Assembly: GCA_964369465.1 (NCBI GenBank)
Contig: CAYJEX010000014.1
Span: 1 to 44,860 of the forward strand
Length of the DNA stretch: 44,860 nt
Source of the DNA: CAYJHC01 sp964369465
GTDB lineage: Bacteria; Bacillota; Clostridia; Peptostreptococcales; Anaerovoracaceae
Reading direction: 5' to 3'
A program made the translations under genes and the position numbers. Numbering within the stretch: the first letter of the stretch is position 1; each line of letters starts with the position of its first letter. Shown here one piece after another: positions 25,817 through 34,862 of the stretch. Under the pieces are notes generated by a model. It was not told the origin of the DNA. It searched no databases and worked only from the letters and a program-made list of their open reading frames with translations.

Positions 25817-25848
25817 TGACCCTTTCTCAAGTTTTCTAAAAGATTTTC

Positions 25849-25877
25849 ATCATACATATATACCCATATATTTGCAA
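25849..25877 (-). promoter_or_regulatory. Promoter ahead of the M16 peptidase-dnaG-rpoD cluster
   Basis: On the minus strand TTGCAA (25872-25877) and TATGAT (25849-25854) are separated by 17 bp, with a TG extension before the -10. It sits right after the stop of the rarD-like gene, so the dnaG-rpoD cluster probably has its own start besides read-through. Confidence 0.7.
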
Positions 25878-25879
25878 AA

Positions 25880-26791
25880 TCACACAATTTTTTTTGTTTT
25901 GGAAGCGATTTCTTTGAATTGCCCAATTGTAAATATTGCCAATCCTATCCAAATTATTCCAAAGGAAATAGCTTCCACATATGAAAAAATTTCACCATAG
26001 ATGAAAATTCCTATTATCATAGATAGTGTTGGAGAAAAATAACCTATAAGTCCTACACTAATAAGCGGAATATTCATTGCAGCATACGAAAACAATCCTA
26101 GTGGAATCATTGTTGCAACACCCGCAAAAAGCAGCATTACAAATTGAAAAGCTGAAGCCCCTGACTCAATTGCCCCCTGTCCTGTACACTCTAAATATAT
26201 TATTATTACAATAGCAATTGGTGTTAAAAATATAGTTTCGTAAAATAATGATAACACCGGTGAAATTGCATATTTCTTTTTCATTACTGCGTATACTGCA
26301 AACGTTATAGCTAATGAAAGTGCAACGAAAGGAAGTTCAAAATAATAAATAATTATTACGGAAACACCTACTGCTGCTAGAGCAATTGCAATAATCTTAT
26401 ACACCGTTAGTTTTTCTTTAAAAATAAGTATTCCCAATCCTGCCACAAGTAGAGGTTCAATATAGTACCCTATGGAAGTATCTATAATCATGCCTGCATT
26501 TACCGCCCAAATATATATACTCCAATTTAACGTAATCAAAATACCAGCTAAAAATGGTATTTTCATAAACTTAATATCTTTTAATCTTTTCAAAATACTT
26601 GATGCCGAATAACTCGTCAAACATATTAAAAATGCTGATATTGCAACTAGAACAATTCTGTAAAATATTATTACAGTTGAATCAATAGGTAAAAGCATTT
26701 TCCAAAATATTGGCATTATCCCCCAAAAGACATTACATCCAACAGCTGCCAAAAGCCCTAATTTGAAATTTCCTTGATTACCTATAGTCAT
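25880..26791 (-). CDS. EamA-family transporter, RarD type
   Basis: A 303-residue membrane protein with about ten predicted helices arranged as two EamA repeats, matching RarD ('chloramphenicol-sensitive protein') proteins. Characteristic stretches are GCNVFWGIMPIFWK, YRIVLVAISAF and NWSIYIWAVNAGMIIDTSIGYYIEPL. Such proteins are presumed metabolite exporters; the substrate is unknown. I chose the ATG at 26791, right after GAGGAGGAG, because the family starts just before GLLAAVGCN. Longer in-frame starts lie deep inside the upstream gene. It overlaps that gene by 14 bases, so translation is probably coupled. Confidence 0.88.
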   Translation of the reverse strand: MTIGNQGNFKLGLLAAVGCNVFWGIMPIFWKMLLPIDSTVIIFYRIVLVAISAFLICLTSYSASSILKRLKDIKFMKIPFLAGILITLNWSIYIWAVNAGMIIDTSIGYYIEPLLVAGLGILIFKEKLTVYKIIAIALAAVGVSVIIIYYFELPFVALSLAITFAVYAVMKKKYAISPVLSLFYETIFLTPIAIVIIIYLECTGQGAIESGASAFQFVMLLFAGVATMIPLGLFSYAAMNIPLISVGLIGYFSPTLSMIIGIFIYGEIFSYVEAISFGIIWIGLAIFTIGQFKEIASKTKKIV

Positions 26792-27353
26792 ACTCCTCCT
26801 CGTCATCTTCATCATAGTTCTCTTCATTCTCAAAGACTTCGCTACCGTTATATATATCGAGTGGTAGCACATACTCATCAACCTCATAATCAGAGCAATT
26901 TGAAAAATCAAATCTATATTTGGTCGTTCCCATATGTTGCAACTTCATTGTAGAAATGGCGTCAATTAATGTAATGTATGTACATTCGCCCGTCTCAATC
27001 TCTTCTCTCTCCACATTCTCTGAGACAGCTAACCATTCTTTAAATTTAAGAAGTTCTTCTGAAAACTCTCTCATTGAGTCCTCTTCTTGGAATAGCCTAA
27101 GCAAATTGTTACTAATCAGTTCCAATGTTACACAAAGTTCTTCCCCTTCACTTTCGAAAAATTCAATCAAATCATCCAAATACGAAGAAATAATATCTCC
27201 TACTTCTTCTTTATTTGAATTCTCGAAAAGGTAAAACACTTCTTCTTCTTCTAGATCTTCATCATGTTCAATTAAATCTGCGAAGTTCTCGTAGAATCTA
27301 AATTCATCTGGATGCTCTAAATCTAATTTCTTTAGTAAGCTATTTTCTTTCAT
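26778..27353 (-). CDS. Conserved-looking hypothetical acidic protein
   Basis: A 191-residue protein I do not recognise. It is strongly acidic, with a predominantly helical, Glu-rich body (about 1-110), then a more mixed segment (GECTYITLIDAISTMKLQHMGTTKYRFDFSNCSDYEVDEYVLPL) that looks like a small folded domain, and an extremely acidic tail rich in Glu, Asp and Tyr. No signal peptide or membrane segment is seen. CGAGGT lies eight bases before the ATG. Its end overlaps the start of the rarD-like gene, so the two are probably co-expressed. The base composition is like the neighbours, with no sign of transfer. Confidence 0.7.
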   Translation of the reverse strand: MKENSLLKKLDLEHPDEFRFYENFADLIEHDEDLEEEEVFYLFENSNKEEVGDIISSYLDDLIEFFESEGEELCVTLELISNNLLRLFQEEDSMREFSEELLKFKEWLAVSENVEREEIETGECTYITLIDAISTMKLQHMGTTKYRFDFSNCSDYEVDEYVLPLDIYNGSEVFENEENYDEDDEEEYDYR

Positions 27354-27409
27354 TTTTTTACCTCGAAAAATTATATTGTAATATTTATTTTGTATTTAAT
27401 ATATGCACA

Positions 27410-27459
27410 ATTATATTCATATTTATTATTAAAGAACAATTTTATTATAAAAGAACAAT
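27410..27459 (-). promoter_or_regulatory. Promoter region of the acidic protein gene with a 19-bp tandem repeat
   Basis: Two near-identical 18-base units (27423-27440 and 27442-27459, one mismatch) share AAAGAACAAT. On the minus strand the inner unit supplies TTGTTC (27434-27439), 18 bp before TATAAT (27410-27415). The repeat could be a two-site operator or chance in very AT-rich DNA. Confidence 0.4.
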
Positions 27460-27460
27460 A

Positions 27461-28261
27461 TTATATATCTAAATTTTTGAATTTCACCTTAACATCTGGG
27501 TTCTCAAATATTCTATCAATCATGTTTAAAAAGTTTTCAGACAAATCGCTAGCATAAAATCTGTTTTCCTCAAGATTTTTTTCCGCCATCATATCTTTAG
27601 AAAGTAAAATGTTTTTTATTTCATTTATTATTTCTTTTGATGGATTAATGATCTCCAATCCCGGATATAGTTTTTTGATTCCTTCTTTAATAAGTGGATA
27701 ATGAGTACACCCTAAAACTAAAGTATTTATATTTCTTTCGTTTATAAAATCACTCATATAATGATTTATTGTTAAATTCATAATATCGTTATCAATAATT
27801 CCTTCTTCTATCAAAGGAACAAATGCAGGACACGCTTTTTCGTATATCTCAAGATTTCCTTCACTTAATTTTTCCAAGTATGTATGGCTATTAATTGTAA
27901 CTTTAGTTCCAATAATTCCAATTTTATGCTTTTCTGTTGCCATTTTTTTTATTTTTTCCGTAGTAGGTTCAATTATCCCTATTATTGGCACATTTGGGTG
28001 CCTTTTTCTTAGCAGATCCAAACAAGTAGCACTTACAGTATTACATGCAATTACAATCATTTTTACATTCTTTTTGAGAAGAAAATCTGAAATTTGTTCA
28101 GCAAAATTTTGTATTGTTGTCACAGCCTTTGATCCATAAGGTGTTCTAGCAGTATCGCCAAAATATATGAATTTCTCTTCTGGAAGTTCTCTAAGTAAAT
28201 AAGGAATGCAAGTCAATCCACCTAACCCTGAATCAAAAAATCCTATATGTCTATTATCCAT
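27461..28261 (-). CDS. murI: Glutamate racemase
   Basis: MurI, 266 residues, which makes D-glutamate for peptidoglycan. The substrate-binding FFDSGLGGLT lies at 8-17. The two catalytic cysteines are visible as Cys73 in ACNTVSAT and the later Cys in VLGCTHYPLI. The ATG at 28261 follows GGGGAGG; a longer in-frame start twelve codons upstream is not needed. A terminator separates it from aroQ upstream, so it probably has its own promoter, possibly reading on into the acidic protein gene. Confidence 0.95.
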   Translation of the reverse strand: MDNRHIGFFDSGLGGLTCIPYLLRELPEEKFIYFGDTARTPYGSKAVTTIQNFAEQISDFLLKKNVKMIVIACNTVSATCLDLLRKRHPNVPIIGIIEPTTEKIKKMATEKHKIGIIGTKVTINSHTYLEKLSEGNLEIYEKACPAFVPLIEEGIIDNDIMNLTINHYMSDFINERNINTLVLGCTHYPLIKEGIKKLYPGLEIINPSKEIINEIKNILLSKDMMAEKNLEENRFYASDLSENFLNMIDRIFENPDVKVKFKNLDI

Positions 28262-28334
28262 TTTGCAAACCTCCCCTAATATATTAGTATATATCAAAAG
28301 TCGAAAAAAGTAAAAGAAAATACAGCTTTTCTAA

Positions 28335-28368
28335 TCAAAATAACCTCCAATCAACTTGCGATTGAAGG
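28335..28368 (-). terminator. Terminator at the end of the rimP-aroQ array
   Basis: On the minus strand CCTTCAATC pairs with GATTGGAGG (28360-28368 with 28344-28352) around seven bases, followed by TTATTTTG. One pair is a G-U that forms only in the minus-strand RNA, supporting this orientation. It lies about 90 bp after aroQ. Confidence 0.7.
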
Positions 28369-28455
28369 CCAAATTTAAATTAAAACCATTTTATATTTTA
28401 TCTATTTTTTTGAAATCATTTCATGACGTTAATGATTAAAATAACTATCAAATTA

Positions 28456-28899
28456 CTATTTTATAGCGGGATTTATATTATCTTCAAAATACTTTAATGC
28501 CATAATATAGCTTTCAAAACCATATCCGCTATAACTCTCTACACACGCATTTTTTACATATGAAACTCGTCTATAATCCTCTCTTTCATATATATTAGAA
28601 ATATGAACCTCAACAGTTGGAATTCCAACCGATTTTATTGCATCTGAAATAGCAATACTTGTATGTGTATATGCAGCAGGATTAATTACAATTCCATCAA
28701 ATAGTCCATACGCTTCTTGAATTTTATCGATAATATTTCCTTCATGGTTTGATTGATAACATTCAAGTTCAATATTTTTTTCCTTAGAATATGTGTTAAT
28801 TTTTGAAATTAAAGTTTCATATGATTCACTACCATATATTTCCGGTTCCCTAATTCCGATAAGATTTATATTCGGGCCATTTACTACTAATATTTTCAT
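28456..28899 (-). CDS. aroQ: 3-dehydroquinate dehydratase, type II
   Basis: A 147-residue type II dehydroquinase, third step of the shikimate pathway. It begins with the family motif NGPNINLIGIREPEIYG containing the catalytic Tyr region. It carries NPAAYTHTSIAI and the histidine motif VEVHISNIYERE. Family length is about 145. It starts six bases after the aroE-aroK fusion and is the last gene of the array before a terminator. Confidence 0.95.
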   Translation of the reverse strand: MKILVVNGPNINLIGIREPEIYGSESYETLISKINTYSKEKNIELECYQSNHEGNIIDKIQEAYGLFDGIVINPAAYTHTSIAISDAIKSVGIPTVEVHISNIYEREDYRRVSYVKNACVESYSGYGFESYIMALKYFEDNINPAIK

Positions 28900-28905
28900 T
28901 TTGCA

Positions 28906-30216
28906 TTACCTTTTTATTTTTCTAATTATATTATCCACGACTTCATTTTTCTCACCATCAACTTTTATTTCATAATCTGCAAATTCTTTATATATAGGAA
29001 ATCTAACGTTATGCAGCTTTTCAATTTCCAAAGACAATGGTCTATCTTTTTTATCAAGTTTTTCAATTTCTCTATCTAAAAAAATCACTACTCCATTTTG
29101 TTTTAGAGCATCTCTATTTTGCTTGTCTAAAACACTTCCTCCTCCTGTAGCAATCACACATGAATTTTTTTTGGAAAGATTTTCTACAATTATACTCTCT
29201 ATCCTCCTAAACTCACTTTCACCATTTTCTTTGATTATTTTTGATGGTAGTTTTCCTGTGCTTTTCTTTATTTCTTCATCTACATCTACAAATTTGAGTT
29301 TGAGCTTTTTCGATAGCAGTTTCCCTATTGTTGTTTTTCCCGAGCCAGGCATACCAATCAAAACAAAGTTGCAAAATTTATTTTCGAATTCTAGAACAGC
29401 ATTATTAAGTGCCATCTCTTCTGACTCTTCAAACGGAAAAGTATGTGCATGAAAAATATTATAGTTTCCTATTTTCTCCACAAAATTTTCATCGAAAAAT
29501 AATTTATGTGCATAAAACGCTTGTGCAATAAGCATATAGAGGCCACCGTAAACTGGTATTCCTCTCGATGAAACCATGTTTAAAAACATGGTTCTCATAG
29601 GATTATATATAACATCTATTGCAGCTTTTAAATTTTTAAATTCTGAAATATCTTTTTTTGAAATAGGAACCTCTCCATTATTAGGGTACATTCCAACAGG
29701 AGTTGTGTTTATAATTATGTCATAATCATAATACATATCAATATTATTGTAAGTATCAAATTTTATTCTATCATTTTTTACATTCACAGTATTTTGTCTT
29801 GCAATAACTGTAACTTGCCTTGCTCCTTCATCTATAGCAACAACACTTACAGTTTTAGAAGTTCCACCACTTCCTAAAATCAAAACTTTCACATCATCAA
29901 ATACAATATTATTCTTTCTCACCATTGTTAAAAATCCGAAGTAATCTGTGTTATATCCATAAAGGCATCCACTTCTATTCACTATTGTATTTACAGCACC
30001 AATTTTTTCTGCCTGTGATGATAAGTTACAGTATTTCATTACTGTTTCTTTGTATGGTATAGTTACATTTATTCCTTTAAATTTTTTTAATTCCATAAAC
30101 ATATCTATCTCGGTTTTTGGAATTTCAACTAAAGAGTATTCATTATTTCCAAGAAAATTATGAATGTCTTTTGAATAACTATGTTTTAATTTTTCACCTA
30201 TCAATCCGTATTTCAT
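28906..30216 (-). CDS. aroE-aroK: Fused shikimate dehydrogenase - shikimate kinase
   Basis: A 436-residue bifunctional protein for steps four and five of the pathway. Residues 1 to about 255 are AroE: catalytic Lys56 in NVTIPYK, the VNTIV and YNTDYFGF substrate segments, the nucleotide-binding GSGGTSKT and the C-terminal GLYMLIAQAFYA. A linker of about 25 residues leads to AroK from about 284, with Walker A GMPGSGKT (288-295), DVDEEI, the shikimate-binding SEFRRIE and ATGGGSV, and a lid with DRPL. No stop or frame change separates the halves, so this is a genuine in-frame fusion. GGAGAA precedes the ATG. Fusion should fix a 1:1 ratio of the two activities. Confidence 0.95.
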   Translation of the reverse strand: MKYGLIGEKLKHSYSKDIHNFLGNNEYSLVEIPKTEIDMFMELKKFKGINVTIPYKETVMKYCNLSSQAEKIGAVNTIVNRSGCLYGYNTDYFGFLTMVRKNNIVFDDVKVLILGSGGTSKTVSVVAIDEGARQVTVIARQNTVNVKNDRIKFDTYNNIDMYYDYDIIINTTPVGMYPNNGEVPISKKDISEFKNLKAAIDVIYNPMRTMFLNMVSSRGIPVYGGLYMLIAQAFYAHKLFFDENFVEKIGNYNIFHAHTFPFEESEEMALNNAVLEFENKFCNFVLIGMPGSGKTTIGKLLSKKLKLKFVDVDEEIKKSTGKLPSKIIKENGESEFRRIESIIVENLSKKNSCVIATGGGSVLDKQNRDALKQNGVVIFLDREIEKLDKKDRPLSLEIEKLHNVRFPIYKEFADYEIKVDGEKNEVVDNIIRKIKR

Positions 30217-30263
30217 ACATTCTCCAATTTAGAATTTCTTAGCAAACAGCTTTGTTGTAAAAT

Positions 30264-31319
30264 CTATATCAAATTAATTATCGCAATAGCTGTTGCCGCT
30301 TCCACGCAAGGTACAGCCCTAGGGACTATACAAGGATCATGCCTTCCTTCAATATTTAAAGTTATATTTCTTTTGTTTTTCAAATCTATGGAGTCTTGAG
30401 GTTTTCCTATAGTTGGCGTTGGTTTAACTGCGACTCTGAAAATCACAGGCATTGATGTAGAAACTCCTCCTAAAATACCTCCTGCATTATTACTTTTAAA
30501 CACAACTTCGCCATTTTCGTATCTATACACATCATTATGTTCAGAACCAGACATAGTTGCAACTTCAAACCCTGCTCCAAATTCTATTCCTTTGATTCCT
30601 GGAATAGCAAATATTGAAGAGGAAATTTGGTTCTCAATTCCACAAAATATTGGTTCCCCAATCCCTATAGGAAGCCCTGTTATAGCACATTCTATACTTC
30701 CTCCTATCGAATCGTTATCCATAGCGTATTTATTTATTTCATTTAGGAAATCACTCTTTAGTGATTGATTTAAAATCGGAATGTCTACATCCAAGTCCGA
30801 AACCAAAATATCTTCCAACGAATATTCATCATCGAAAACTTCTCCTATCGACAGAATATGTGCACCAATTTTTATATTTTCTTTCTCTAATATTTGCATA
30901 CAAACTGCCCCTGCAAAGCATAAAGGCAATGTCATCCTACCTGAAAAATGCCCTCCTCCTCTAAAATCATTTGATTCCCCATATTTTATTCCCGCAACAT
31001 AATCAACATGCGATGGTCTAGGAGTATTAGACATATCTTTATAGTGATCGCTATTTATGTCATCATTAGAAAAAATCGCAACTAAAGGAGACCCACATGT
31101 TTTCTCTTTAGATAAGCCCGACACGATTTTCGGGAAGTCATTTTCTTTTCTTTTTGTAGTATGTGATTTGCCTCCCTGCCTCCTCTGCAAAAAAGAAGCA
31201 ACTTTTTCAAAATCAACAAAAAAATTCGAAGGAAGCCCTTCAATTACCACACCTATAGAATCCGAATGTGATTGCCCAAATATTTGAATTTTTACCTTAT
31301 TCCCATAACTAAACGACAT
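30264..31319 (-). CDS. aroC: Chorismate synthase
   Basis: A 351-residue chorismate synthase, the last common step. It needs reduced FMN and converts EPSP to chorismate. Recognised blocks are GQSHSDSIGVVIEGLP with the first active-site His, RRQGGKSHTTKRKE, the central SNDFRGGGHFSGRMT and the C-terminal GRHDPCIVPRAVPCVEA. The length is slightly short for the family (about 360-390) but all blocks are present. AGGAG precedes the ATG. It lies between aroA and the aroE-aroK fusion. Confidence 0.95.
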   Translation of the reverse strand: MSFSYGNKVKIQIFGQSHSDSIGVVIEGLPSNFFVDFEKVASFLQRRQGGKSHTTKRKENDFPKIVSGLSKEKTCGSPLVAIFSNDDINSDHYKDMSNTPRPSHVDYVAGIKYGESNDFRGGGHFSGRMTLPLCFAGAVCMQILEKENIKIGAHILSIGEVFDDEYSLEDILVSDLDVDIPILNQSLKSDFLNEINKYAMDNDSIGGSIECAITGLPIGIGEPIFCGIENQISSSIFAIPGIKGIEFGAGFEVATMSGSEHNDVYRYENGEVVFKSNNAGGILGGVSTSMPVIFRVAVKPTPTIGKPQDSIDLKNKRNITLNIEGRHDPCIVPRAVPCVEAATAIAIINLI

Positions 31320-31356
31320 ATTTTTCTCCTATAAATATAATATAACTGTATCCGAT

Positions 31357-32589
31357 TTATTCAAAGAATTCAATTTCTCCACCCAAGCTTTCAAAATCTT
31401 CGAAAAAAGTTCCATATGATTTATTAACCGCTTCTGCACTTAGTATTACTACATCATCTTTGCAAAATGTAGAAGCTATGCTCGTTGCCATAACAATTCT
31501 ATGGTCATTATAGCTATTAACAATTCCACCAATTAAAGGTTTTGGTTTTATTAGAATAGATATTCCCGTATGTTCTTTTAGAATTTCTATATCTCCACCC
31601 AACGATTTTATCATATGAAAAATGCTGTTTATTCTATCGCTTTCTTTATGTCTTAATCTTCCTACATTACATATTTTTGTATTATACTCCTTTTGAGTTG
31701 CATAAACTGCCAGTGTCGGAACAATATCAGGTATATTTGTAGCATCAATTTCTTTTAAATCACGTACTTTTGAAAACATCTTGTCTTGCTGGAGAGAATC
31801 TTCATCAAGACCTTCTACATCTACCCCTATACTATTCCAGTACGATGCATTAGTCCAATCCCCTTCAACTTTTATTTTTTTAGGCGAAACATACTCTTGA
31901 TTTCCAACAACATCATAGATATAGCTCTGCTGTTTATTTTTTTCTTCTATCCGAATACCAAATTTAGACAAAACATCTATAGTGATATCAATATATCCTT
32001 TTGATCCAATAGGGGAAGTAGATTTTATCAAACTGTCATCATTTAATAATGGCAGTGCAATCATTAGCGAAGAAAAATACTGGCTACTTTCTCCTCCATC
32101 AATTTCATATTCTCCAGGTTGGATACATCCTGTGTATTTAATCGGTAATTTATACTGATCAAATTTCACACCGTTCCTTTCCATAGAATTACACAACTGC
32201 TCAAATGGTCTTGAATTTAAGGATCCTTCACCAATCAAATTACCATTGCTTGAAAAAGTAGTCATCAAAGGAAGGATGAATCTAGCTGTTGTTCCACATT
32301 CTTTGCAATTAACAAATAAATTCTTCGACTTATTTTTGAATTCTAAAATTCTCACGTTATCCTGCCCAATAGGAATAATTTTTATTCCTACACCTGTATT
32401 TTCCACAACAGCTCCCAAAGACTCGATAGCAGCGAATGTTGCCCTTATGTCGTCAGAAATATAATTCATCTCTACTTCTGTTTCTTCTCGACATAAAGCT
32501 GCGGAAATAACAATTCTATGCGCATAAGATTTTGATGAAATCGCATTTATTCTACCATATAATTTTTTTGGTTTAATTTTTACATTCAT
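31357..32589 (-). CDS. aroA: EPSP synthase (3-phosphoshikimate 1-carboxyvinyltransferase)
   Basis: A 410-residue EPSP synthase, step six. The N-terminal lysine-serine segment reads SSKSYAHRIVISAAL, followed by CGTTARFILPL (the glycine-rich substrate loop), GSLNSRPFEQL, GGESSQYFSSLMIALPLL and, near the end, LRHKESDRI and YNDHRIVMA. No convincing ribosome-binding site lies within 20 bases upstream of the ATG; the leader is only A and T, so initiation may be weak or depend on read-through. The class (glyphosate-sensitive or tolerant) cannot be settled by eye. Confidence 0.94.
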   Translation of the reverse strand: MNVKIKPKKLYGRINAISSKSYAHRIVISAALCREETEVEMNYISDDIRATFAAIESLGAVVENTGVGIKIIPIGQDNVRILEFKNKSKNLFVNCKECGTTARFILPLMTTFSSNGNLIGEGSLNSRPFEQLCNSMERNGVKFDQYKLPIKYTGCIQPGEYEIDGGESSQYFSSLMIALPLLNDDSLIKSTSPIGSKGYIDITIDVLSKFGIRIEEKNKQQSYIYDVVGNQEYVSPKKIKVEGDWTNASYWNSIGVDVEGLDEDSLQQDKMFSKVRDLKEIDATNIPDIVPTLAVYATQKEYNTKICNVGRLRHKESDRINSIFHMIKSLGGDIEILKEHTGISILIKPKPLIGGIVNSYNDHRIVMATSIASTFCKDDVVILSAEAVNKSYGTFFEDFESLGGEIEFFE

Positions 32590-32656
32590 TTTATTTTATA
32601 TATTTATTTTCATATTATAATTTCTTGTTTTTTTCCTTACTTATTTGTATACTTTT

Positions 32657-33775
32657 CTAAAACTTAATAAACATATCAAGCTCTGATATAGGTATTGTTT
32701 TGAAACTCGCCTTACCAACTTCCTCTAAAACAATAAAGTTCACAATACCAGCATTGACTTTCTTGTCAGATTTTATTTTATCAACAATTTCATTTTTGGA
32801 AATGAAATCGTTTTGCGATGGTTCACTTATTATTTCCATCAATTCAACAATATCTATTCCACAAGTTCCTAATAAATCTACTACAATATTATGAAATCCA
32901 TTCCCCATAGATTTTTCTACTATATACATTCCCAAAGCAACAGCGTTCCCATGTGATATTTTGTATTTGCTTAAATGCTCAATTGCATGTCCTATCGTGT
33001 GTCCATAATTCAATATATGTCTTATTCCTGTATCAAACTCATCTTGCATAACAATTTGCGCTTTCAGCTCTACACATCTTGATACTATTTTTGACATTTC
33101 TAATTTTTTGTAATCGAAATCCATTATTTCTTTCTTTTGCCTAATTGAAATATCAAAGTTATTACACTTTGGATTTAGTAAAGTAAGTAAGTCTTCATCT
33201 AAAATTAAACCATATTTAACTATTTCGCAAAAACCATCTTTTATACAGCTATCAGTCAAAGTAGAAAATACGCTTATATCGCATACAACAAGTAAAGGTT
33301 GATAAATCCCTCCTACCATGTTCTTTCCCATTGCTATATTTATTCCAGTCTTGCCTCCAACAGAGGAATCCACAGACGATAATATCGTTGTCGGCACTTG
33401 AATATATGAAATACCTCTCATATAAATAGAAGCAGTAAAACCAACAATATCTCCTACAACACCTCCACCTAAAGATACAATGAGGTCAGATTTCGATACG
33501 TGATTTTCTGCTAAAAAATTAATGATATTTTCGACTGTATTTATGTTTTTGGAATTTTCAGAAGGCAAAATATTATACTTTATTGTAGAATATCCTTCCG
33601 AAACAAAAGATGATAACACAACATCTCCATATAAACCATCTACGTTGCTATCTGAAATAATAACAACTTTATCTATTTTCTTATATGGTTTAACTAGACT
33701 CCCTATTAAATGTAAAATACCTTCTCCAATAATAACTTCATACGGAGAAGATGAATTTATTTTTACTCTTTTCAC
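32657..33775 (-). CDS. aroB: 3-dehydroquinate synthase
   Basis: A 372-residue AroB, step two, an NAD- and metal-dependent enzyme. It shows the nucleotide-binding GGGVVGDIVGFTASIYMRG, the VPTTILSSVDSSVGGKTGIN block and metal ligands in GFCEIVKYGL and NYGHTIGHAIEH. I place the start at the GTG at 33775, beginning VKRVKINSSS, because AGAGGT lies six bases upstream; a TTG six codons earlier overlaps that site. The gap to aroF is 67 bases without a hairpin. Confidence 0.94.
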   Translation of the reverse strand: MKRVKINSSSPYEVIIGEGILHLIGSLVKPYKKIDKVVIISDSNVDGLYGDVVLSSFVSEGYSTIKYNILPSENSKNINTVENIINFLAENHVSKSDLIVSLGGGVVGDIVGFTASIYMRGISYIQVPTTILSSVDSSVGGKTGINIAMGKNMVGGIYQPLLVVCDISVFSTLTDSCIKDGFCEIVKYGLILDEDLLTLLNPKCNNFDISIRQKKEIMDFDYKKLEMSKIVSRCVELKAQIVMQDEFDTGIRHILNYGHTIGHAIEHLSKYKISHGNAVALGMYIVEKSMGNGFHNIVVDLLGTCGIDIVELMEIISEPSQNDFISKNEIVDKIKSDKKVNAGIVNFIVLEEVGKASFKTIPISELDMFIKF

Positions 33776-33842
33776 AATGTTACCTCTTTGCAATTTGGGG
33801 GAAAACTACACATGTTACATCTAATCTACTACTCTACCACAG

Positions 33843-34862
33843 TTATAAATTTTTATTTAGTTTTAATGCATTCCTAAGTATAGTAATTTTTTTTGACAAA
33901 TCATCAAATTCTTCAAAAGTCAAAGCTTGTGGTCCATCACATAACGCATTTTGGGGTTCGTCATGTACTTCAATTATTAGTCCATCTGCTCCTGCTGCAA
34001 CAGATGCCAATGCCATACTCGAAACATGTTTCGACTTACCAACTGCATGACTAGGATCTACCATAACAGGCAAATGTGTTTTTTCTTTTAGAATTGGGAT
34101 TGCAGAAATGTCCAGGGTATTTCTCAATGAGTTTTCAAAAGTTCTTATTCCACGTTCACACAAAATCACATTTGAGTTTCCACCCGACAATACATATTCT
34201 GCACTAAGTAGTAATTCTTCTATCGTATTTGACCAACCTCTTTTCAAGAGAACAGTTTTGCCTGATTTTGCCACTTCTTTTAACAAAGGTGTATTTTGCA
34301 TATTTCTAGCACCTATTTGAATAATATCAACATCTGAAAAATTGTCTATATCCCTTACATCCAACAATTCAGAAATTATGGGAAGCTTTGTTTCCTTTTT
34401 CACTTGTAACATCAAATCTATTCCCTCTTTACCTAACCCTTGGAAAGAGTATGGAGATGTTCTTGGTTTGTATGCGCCGCCACGAATAACGCTTGCCCCC
34501 TTAGATTTTACAAATTCTGCTACAGAAGATAATTGGTCAATTGATTCCACTGTACAAGGTCCCACCATCATTACGAAATTGTCTCCACCTATTTTCGTTC
34601 CATTTTCTAGTTCTATTACAGTATGATTATCTACTGATATTTTATCAACTTTTTTATGAGGTTCTATTACCCATTTTGCTTCGCGAACAAATTGAAAAGA
34701 ACATACTTTATCAATGTCTAGTTGAGCAGTATCTCCAATAATAGCATAGACTTTTTTTTCAAACCCATCAACCAAAGAAAGCCTCAAGTTCTTATCTTCA
34801 AGCCATCTGCCTAGCATTTCTATTTCAATTTGAGAAGTGTTTTCATTTAGTATTATTATCAT
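33843..34862 (-). CDS. aroF: DAHP synthase (3-deoxy-7-phosphoheptulonate synthase)
   Basis: A 339-residue type I-beta DAHP synthase, the entry step condensing PEP and erythrose 4-phosphate. The N-terminal 70 residues form the ferredoxin-like/ACT-like regulatory domain known from Thermotoga and Bacillus-type enzymes, which allows feedback by Tyr or Phe. The barrel follows with MVGPCTVES, GGAYKPRTSPYSFQGLG, IQIGARNMQN and VMVDPSHAVGK. Its start overlaps the ribF stop as ATGA, so the first shikimate gene is translationally tied to ribF. AAGGAAT precedes the ATG. Confidence 0.95.
   Translation of the reverse strand: MIIILNENTSQIEIEMLGRWLEDKNLRLSLVDGFEKKVYAIIGDTAQLDIDKVCSFQFVREAKWVIEPHKKVDKISVDNHTVIELENGTKIGGDNFVMMVGPCTVESIDQLSSVAEFVKSKGASVIRGGAYKPRTSPYSFQGLGKEGIDLMLQVKKETKLPIISELLDVRDIDNFSDVDIIQIGARNMQNTPLLKEVAKSGKTVLLKRGWSNTIEELLLSAEYVLSGGNSNVILCERGIRTFENSLRNTLDISAIPILKEKTHLPVMVDPSHAVGKSKHVSSMALASVAAGADGLIIEVHDEPQNALCDGPQALTFEEFDDLSKKITILRNALKLNKNL

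Noticed and set aside
28410..28440. Inverted repeat AATCATT/AATGATT
   Set aside because: No T run in either direction and no known motif; it probably reflects AT-rich chance pairing.
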